Shown here in pieces: positions 57,198-64,000 of a stretch of 64,000 nucleotides of DNA. A program made the translations under genes and the position numbers. The notes under the pieces are model-generated. The model did no database searches. It saw only the letters and a program-made list of their open reading frames with translations, and was not told the DNA's origin. Position 1 is the stretch's first letter. Each line of letters opens with the position of its first letter. The stretch comes from Steromphala cineraria (lineage: Eukaryota; Mollusca; Gastropoda; Trochida; Trochidae), in contig OU744731.1 of assembly GCA_916613615.1 (NCBI GenBank), positions 12,096,726-12,160,725 of the forward strand, in the 5' to 3' direction.

Positions 57198-59855
57198 TGT
57201 TTAACCCTAGTTTTAGTTTCCCATAGAAAAAACACATTGTATTATCTTTAGGGATATCATTTTGAACAAGAATGTGGACGGAACGTGTTTCTGATTTTGT
57301 GATATCATGTTTATTGAATAATTTGAAAAATGATGTTGAACATTTGCTAAAGTCGCTTCTGACAAAACATTTTTGTCATCGCATCACTTTTGTGTGTCTC
57401 CAAAAACAAAAACAGAAATATGTCTTTCCGGTCAATGTCTATTAGAGTAAAATGAAAAACACATTGTTTATCAAAGTAACTCTAATAAGTATTCCTATCT
57501 TTGTTATAAAAATAATACTTGATGCACATAAAGTGTTGGTTCCATAATTCCTCTTGGTTTATCATATATTAACTTAAAACCCAGTTACAAGTTGTCAAAA
57601 TTAACTGTTTTATTTTCATTTACAGTTAGGGCCATTAAAACAATACAAGAATGACACATTCTACCTTAAAGAGGGACTGAAATGCTATATGGCAACTTTC
57701 GGGATTCATGAAATAGTGATAACAATTTCACATGAACTCAACTTTAAATTTCTGAAATCGACCTAGAAACGGCTTAATTACGACTGTATAAAGAACACCG
57801 CCTGATTAGGCCGGCGAACAGAATAAAACGCACTGAAGCGTGACTGCCTCGTGACGTGTTAGTAGGCGATGTGATACACCGTTGTGTGTCCTCGTTATGT
57901 AAAACAACACAAGCTATCAGTTCAGCTCAATGTTTAACCGTCGATTAAACACCCTAAACAACATCCAAACATCTCAAACCTTCAATAAATCGGTAGTTTA
58001 TTCAACTGGCAATTTGTATTGATGAAAACGTAAGACCCTGATTAAAAACGAAGTTGTGCGCATAATGCTACAGCATGTAGGCCTAGATGGTCTCGCTTTG
58101 CGCAATGTTGTCATAAGACTGCACGTGAGAACCCGGATGTATATGTAAACAATTGCTCCCGTGTGAACTGTTTTGTCTTCGTGCACAGTTGTTGGTTGTT
58201 ATTGGATATTACTTTAGTACCATTTTTTTAGAATTGCTTTTGACTTCATTTTGTAACAGGATAAAAAATATATACGTTTTTCTTAGTTATTTCATTTAGT
58301 GATGGACAAGTTACAATTCTCAATGAAAGACATGTATTGGATGATCACTGATGTCTTGTTTAAACCATTATTTTAATAGGGCATTTCACTGAAAATCTTA
58401 ATGTTTTCACTCTTGTACATAGAGGAGATATTTTCCACAATACCCGATACATGGCCAAACAGAATGAAGATTTATTAAATGAACCTTATCCAAAATAATT
58501 ATCAGATAGAGCAAAAACGGTATTCCTAATTTCAGGTTAATAGGTTATAATTTACCAATCGGAGAAAAAAGGGATGTTAAGGAATACAATTGCTATTTGA
58601 TGTTACCTAATTAGCTGATGTCATAAAATAGCCAGGTGTTGATGCATTATATAACCTACCTGCTATAGTCATCATTTGATATCATCTAATTAGGAAACAG
58701 ACAGGAAATACGATAGACAGTAAAGTAATTGTGTAATAAGTGAGTATCTGATCTAAAGAAAGTAAGTAACACCTGCAGACCATAAATCAGCCCAAAACTT
58801 TGTGCTATGTTTTATATTTTACTAATCTCCCTTTTCTCTGCATGCCAAACTGTTCATTCAGTGAAAATGCGAGCTCGAACAGAAAATCGGTGTAGTGATC
58901 GGAACACGTGAGTTCGATGTAGATTGTCACATTGCTCTGTTTGACCTAACACAGCGGGTCAATTTGGCGTGAAATCATCAATATGATGGGAATTTGTCTA
59001 CGGAGACTTCATCAGGAGATATTCTAGGACAGTTGACAGCAACACAATGATATAACATACTGTTAATCGCTTTGAAAAGGCAGTACTGCGGATTTCGCCT
59101 ATCATTTTCCATATAAGCAGACGAACGCTTCGCCTACTGCCACGTCACTTCCGGTATCCCCTGCCCGTGGCCTCTCAGCCTTGTTTTGGTTTGTCGCTGG
59201 ACGGCGACAAGCAGTTGCCTTGTTACGCAATGTTTACTTAGCTGTAGCTTCATTGAGAAACTGTGTATCGTTGCTGTTTTGGCCTAATATTATGTTATAT
59301 AGTTATTTGACCAATATCTTTTGAAAAATATATTTAAAAAAGGTTATGCAGCCCTTCTTTAACATTTCAATATTACTATTACCGTATCATTTGCTGAACG
59401 TTGAGTTTTCTCAGCTCTAAAAAAGTTATATCACCTTTTCAAGTCAGTGAAAATATCACAGAGGGGATGACGTCATATGGTTTGACGTCACTTCTACAAT
59501 CAACGCGACGTCATCGCTGTCGCTAAGTAACGATCAACAATGGTATGATTTCGCCAGAAAACTGTTGAGTCCAGAGCTTTTGGACATAAATCACCACATT
59601 TTCGACCTCAGAGGCCTACAATTTTCCCTATTGAATATATTTTGTTTCGATATTTGTGATATCACTTATCTCTCATCTCGTGACGGGGTAAAGTGAAAAT
59701 ACTGGCTCTACCCTGTCACTCGATGAGATATAAGTGATATCATACTCAAAACAAAAGAAATCCTCTATATATCAAAAAATGTATTTCAATTTTTATGAAC
59801 TTAACAAAATTCACAAAGGAAAATCGAATGATATTCTCGCTTATTCCAATCGATT
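57198..59855. other. Non-coding region, possible promoter-like GC patch
   Basis: Mostly AT-rich and without exons that I can support. A less AT-rich patch at about 59090-59230 (CACGTCACTTCCGGTATCCC) could be a promoter, but no coding exon is attached on either strand. A fold-back occurs at 59658-59735. Confidence 0.35.
59658..59735. repeat. Fold-back with GATATCACTTAT arms
   Basis: GATATCACTTATCTCTCATC pairs with GATGAGATATAAGTGATATC, continuing through GTGAC.GGGTA and its complement. Loop about 20 bp. Confidence 0.75.
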
Positions 59856-60180
59856 AAAATAATAAAATAAATAAAATAATGTGCATACTTATATTGCGCC
59901 TTTTCCACGTCCAAAGACATGCTCAAAGCGCTGCATTATTACCCCGAAGGAGTGTACTTTCATTGCTGCTACTAAGTGCTAATCACGACCATGTACGTCA
60001 GTACATCCACTTTTCAGGTACCCATTTTAACAGCTTAGCGGACTGAGTGCAATGTGGATGAAGTGCCTTGCCATGAGACACAACCCAGGATGAGAGCCAA
60101 GTCACAAATTCGTACCGGGATTCGAACCCTGGTCTCCGGCGTGATAGGCCAGCATGCTAACCACTACACCACTGTGCTCC
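59856..60180 (-). mobile_element. tRNA-derived SINE
   Basis: On the minus strand the head reads GGAGCACAGTGGTGTAGTGG with an A-box (TGGTGTAGTGGTTAGC) and a B-box (GGTTCGAATCC). It is followed by a unique body (GCAAGGCACTTCATCCACAT, AGCGCTTTGAGCATGTC, GGCGCAATATAAGT) and a TTTA-rich tail. Head, body and tail together identify a SINE transcribed by RNA polymerase III in its parent form. Confidence 0.88.
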
Positions 60181-60346
60181 ATTTGATTATCCATTTTGAT
60201 ACCAATCTAGTTAAAACTAGCTGTAAAATTATACGACACCAAAGCTAGTTATACATAAGTTGTTTTGATACCAAACTAAATTTTTTCAATTTTCAATTGA
60301 TTTTGAAAAGGTGAATAATTTGAATCATTTCACTCCGATAAAGCCT

Positions 60347-60711
60347 TTAAAGGGGCATATCACGTTTTTAGGGGCAATATAAGGTGATGTCAAGAAAATG
60401 AAAATTAATGGTTCCAATTGAAACACAATGTATTTAAACTAAATGGAGCAGTAATAATTCAAATATATAACGTAATGTTAAGCCATGGGATTCCTTTTTC
60501 TTACACAAAATCAATTAAAGATGTTCACACAAAATGGCCGCCGATTGCTTTCTTGTGAAACTTTATACTTTTCCCTCTCACTATGGATGATTGGCTAGTG
60601 TTATGAGATTTTTTACACTTTCAAAATAATACATTTAGCACTTACATACAATTATCAGTGAATTATTTAAAATATAAAATTATCAAAATAAACGTGCTAC
60701 TGCCCCTTTAA
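60347..60711 (-). mobile_element. TTAA-flanked MITE, copy 4 (family A)
   Basis: Opposite orientation to copies 1, 3 and 5. The right end carries GTGCTACTGCCCCTTTAA intact, and the left tip (AAAGGGGCATATCACGTTTT) is diverged. TTAA on both sides. Confidence 0.85.
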
Positions 60712-62375
60712 GCAATAGTTATAAGTTAAATGAGCACCATTGTGACATAAACCTCTTCACTAAACTCTTATCGTCCCTGACCTAGATATATATCCGTCGT
60801 ACAGTGTGGGTAACGTGAACAGTAATAAGAAATGACTTCTCTGATAACATGCATTCCACATGACTAAAATAGCAACGCATAAGAAAGTTAAGATCCGAGG
60901 CAGTAATGTTTTGCTGGTTGAGGGGAGGTGAGGTAACATGTGGTTAAGAGTTACTTTCAAGACTATTTCAATTATATCACGGAAGCAAGTATAAAATACC
61001 CATTATCATACTTGCATGCAGTTCGGTATTAAATTTAGTTATTGAAAATATAAATGCATTACTCCGTAGAACAATCTGTCGTCGAAATCTGAATGTCAAA
61101 TCTACAATTTTTATCGACAATAGGCCTACTTATTTCGACCCCCTGTAAAAAGGGAATAGAATTTAACGAACCCGCTTTCGGTGACGTGATCATTATGCGT
61201 GTAAGATGTACACCGTGTCTCAAGTACCATAATTCGTTCGGTGGGTATCAACTTTCGTAGCGTCCAATAAGTAATTCGGAGAAAAATAAAATAAAATCTA
61301 GTCGTGTGCTACAAAAACGATTCAGAGCGTATATTTAGAAACCGGAGGTTGTGAGATGAAAACACTTGTTACGTTTCGGTCATTTTGAAAACATTATCTC
61401 CTATTCAATGAATTTTAGTCCGATTTTCCCTAGGTTGGTCGCAATACTTTGCAAAAAAAAACCCAAAAACAAGGAAAATAATAAGGGAGAAAGCCCGAAA
61501 CAGTATTGTGGCTACATTGCAGTGAAACCTGCGATCATCGGCTTGAGCTAGCATACTTTGATATGGTTACATAAAATGACTTATAAACCTTTCATATTTT
61601 GATCAATTCTTGTTGAGATATGAACAATTTGGTATTTTGTATGTAATAAGAGTCATGTATATGATACATTATCAATTGTATAACTTATCGAGAAGTACTG
61701 GGTGTTCCTAAAACCATGTATATTGACTAACAATGAGAATTTGGCAGCATTTTTTTGGGGGATAATTCGGCTTGGCATAAACACTACTACTAAATTTAGA
61801 TCAAAACGCATTTAATTCAATTTTTTCACCCTATGTAATATTTTTATTATTGCTGATATCTTAAAATTGAAATAAAAACGTTTATTTTAGAACGTTATTA
61901 TTAAAATGTAAAATCAACAAATATTGTCCTTATCTGTGTTTTTGAAGTATGTGAATACATATCAGGAACTGCTTTTGCGAATAATCAAATAACTTAATAA
62001 ATACAATATACCGACAGACAAAAGATAGTACACACTTCAGTTGATGATGTAAAGTTTTCAATTACAAACATTTCGAGTTGTTCATGTATTCTCGTTATGA
62101 TAAGGACAAGAGTTAGTTTATCGGTCATATAATACTTGAAAGCGCTTATGATTTTACAAAAAAAAACGAATTTTTATTTTAATGAATTCTTCCAAAATTA
62201 ATTTTGATAGAAATGTTGATCAACAAAGAAGAGGTTGTCAGTGTAAAATCAATAAACCTACCTTATCTTTAACATGTTGACAACATTTCAAACAAAGAAG
62301 CGGTCATGCTAGTGTAAATTCTATTTCTTACACCTGCCTTTATTTAGCACAGATATATAAACCAATATAATTAAA
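60712..62375. other. Non-coding AT-rich region between two MITEs
   Basis: No exon, RNA gene or clear repeat recognised. Small ORFs (60760-60960 minus, 61366-61551 plus) lack family features. Confidence 0.4.
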
Positions 62376-62733
62376 TTAAAGGGGCAGTAGCAGGTTTTTT
62401 GATGATTTTATATCTTAAATATTTCACTGATAATTGTAAGTTAATGCTAAATGTATTATTTTGACGGTGTCAAAAATCTCATTACACAGGCCAATCATCC
62501 ATAGTCAGAGGACAAAGTATGAAGATTCACATAAAATCCATTGGCGGCCATTTTGTGTGAACACCTTTAATTTGTGTAAATAAAAGGAATCGCATGGCTA
62601 AACATTACATTAAATATTTGAATTATTACTGCTCCATTTCGTTTAAATACATTGTCTTTCGATTGGAATAATTAATTTCATTTTCCTGACATCACCGAAT
62701 ATTCCCCCTTAAAACGTGCTACTGCCCCTTTAT
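62376..62733 (+). mobile_element. TTAA-flanked MITE, copy 5 (family A)
   Basis: Begins TTAAAGGGGCAGTAGCAGGT and ends ACGTGCTACTGCCCCTTTAT. The right TTAA has mutated to TTAT. Interior close to copy 1. Confidence 0.85.
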
Positions 62734-64000
62734 GATCTTCATTGTTCCACTACGTTAATCTGCGTAGAGTGATGGAGCAATATAGATCTTAATTTAATGA
62801 GATTGAAATATTATCAAAACATGAACCAGACCCTTATTAATTTATTCAAACAACTGAAAATATGTGTTGAGTGTTAAATTGACATAACTTAAAACATCAC
62901 GTGTCTCTTTGATATTCAGTAAACGTAAACAAACTGGGGTGTATACTTTTTTATTCCTAGCAGTTAACATGTATTTTCCCTGTCTGGAGTTAGTAAGAAT
63001 TAGTGCCTTATTCATGCCTTATAACTGTTTATTATGTAGGACTGTCTTGGTCCTTATTCTGCAAATTTCGAAATAAGAAAATTAATCATATAAATGAAGG
63101 TACAGTATACATTTGAAATATTTCATACACGTAGAATAAATTTTATTCTTTCACTGCTAAATCTTTATCTCTTTATCTATACTTGATGTTAAACGATTTT
63201 GAATTAATCTTAAACATTGTAACAATCATGCACATACTAAAATAATGGTTATTATATATATATACTCAACAGAAATATTCTATCAATTTATTTCTTAATC
63301 TTTTGTTAAAGTGAAATTTTTTTTATTAATACTAAAACTGTATCTTCACATAAATAGTCATTTTAAAATGATCTTGTACATAATCTAGGTAAAAGTTTCA
63401 CGTCACTGACACCTTATCTTGTCACATAAGAAAAGCAACAAAAAAGACAACATTAATCAGAAAAATATAAATAAACAAAATAAAAAGAATAAAACATATC
63501 TTCTATTTCATTTCTCGTTTGGTGAAGTTAGAGTATAAAACAAATACCGTAGACTCGCCTTTCGCCCCTTCCCCCATACCCCTTTGCAGTGTTTTAGACA
63601 CAATACTGTGTTTTAAATCAACCACTCATATAGACCAGTAATTTTATCAGATAGCCCACCACAAATTGCAACAGAAATGATTTATATAACATGTTATATT
63701 GATGTCTAATATAAGTGACATACGTGAAAAGGAAAAACAATTAGCTTTCCTTTGGTATGCAACATGATACATATAAGAGGGGAATATATATAAATCTGAT
63801 ACGAAATCTGTTCCCGTGACACCTATGACCATGAAAGCCACATTTGACCACCACTTAGATTTTCCTAGATTTTCTATATGTCATAAAGGGATAGTCATAG
63901 ATTGTAAATTAGTTGAAATCATTTCTGGTGCAATTTGTGGTGAGTTGACTGAATAGAATTACTGGATAACTATTACAAAAGGTGTATTACGATAGCTCGT
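62734..64000. other. Non-coding right end of the window
   Basis: AT-rich, with no recognisable exon, element or RNA gene. The minus-strand ORF at 63647-63841 has no family features. Confidence 0.4.

Noticed and set aside
59090..59230. GC-richer patch suspected to be a promoter with first exon
   Set aside because: No open frame with a downstream donor and conserved coding signal could be found on either strand.
60110..60180. tRNA-like sequence with A- and B-boxes (minus strand)
   Set aside because: It continues directly into a SINE body and TTTA tail and lacks a clean acceptor stem, so it is a SINE head, not a tRNA gene.

Overview
The window looks like nuclear DNA from a lophotrochozoan animal, most likely a bivalve mollusc. 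It is AT-rich. The genes are split by many GT-AG introns, and introns and intergenic DNA are full of small transposons, fold-back elements and minisatellites. The species cannot be named from sequence alone. Long ORFs are rare because most genes are spliced, so the main gene models here were built exon by exon by matching splice sites, reading phase and family motifs.

Layout. 1-1936: 3' end of a broken L1/Tx1-type LINE. 2222-2346 (+): last coding exon of a TM2-domain gene (TM2D2), followed by a 3' UTR carrying a GGTACC minisatellite. 5536-16986 (-): a complete 18-exon phosphoacetylglucosamine mutase gene (PGM3/AGM1, 547 aa), UDP-GlcNAc pathway. 18077-27781 (+): head-to-head with PGM3, a complete 11-exon GH13 alpha-amylase (516 aa) of the Aspergillus/Taka type, with a signal peptide and a GPI-anchor-like tail. 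31627-32268 (+): an intronless CD225/dispanin two-pass membrane protein. 36139-46912 (-): 12 exons of an animal haem peroxidase whose 5' exon(s) are not resolved. 48260-50262 (+): a decayed Penelope-like retroelement with a GIY-YIG remnant. 52671-54245 (+): an intronless secreted coiled-coil/Thr-rich/beta-propeller-like protein (524 aa). From 54.6 kb to the end I see no convincing gene, only MITEs, a tRNA-derived SINE and fold-backs.

The most unusual theme is repeat growth at exon ends. In four places a tandem repeat has grown from the end of a coding exon: PGM3 exon 4 (6 x 38 bp), PGM3 exon 15 (2 copies, second donor mutated), the peroxidase exon at 41636-41737 (about 28 x 52 bp, filling the whole next intron and keeping a GTATGT donor in essentially every unit), and the TM2D2 stop-codon region. 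Amylase intron 5 also holds a decayed second copy of the catalytic exon 6, plus a copy of sequence from the PGM3/amylase intergenic region. The peroxidase has Ala where the haem-linking Glu of the mammalian family normally sits.

The genes are not an operon-like set. PGM3 (hexosamine synthesis) and the amylase (alpha-glucan hydrolysis) share an intergenic region of about 1.1 kb and both act on sugars, but co-regulation is only a possibility. All exon boundaries are predictions from sequence without transcript support.
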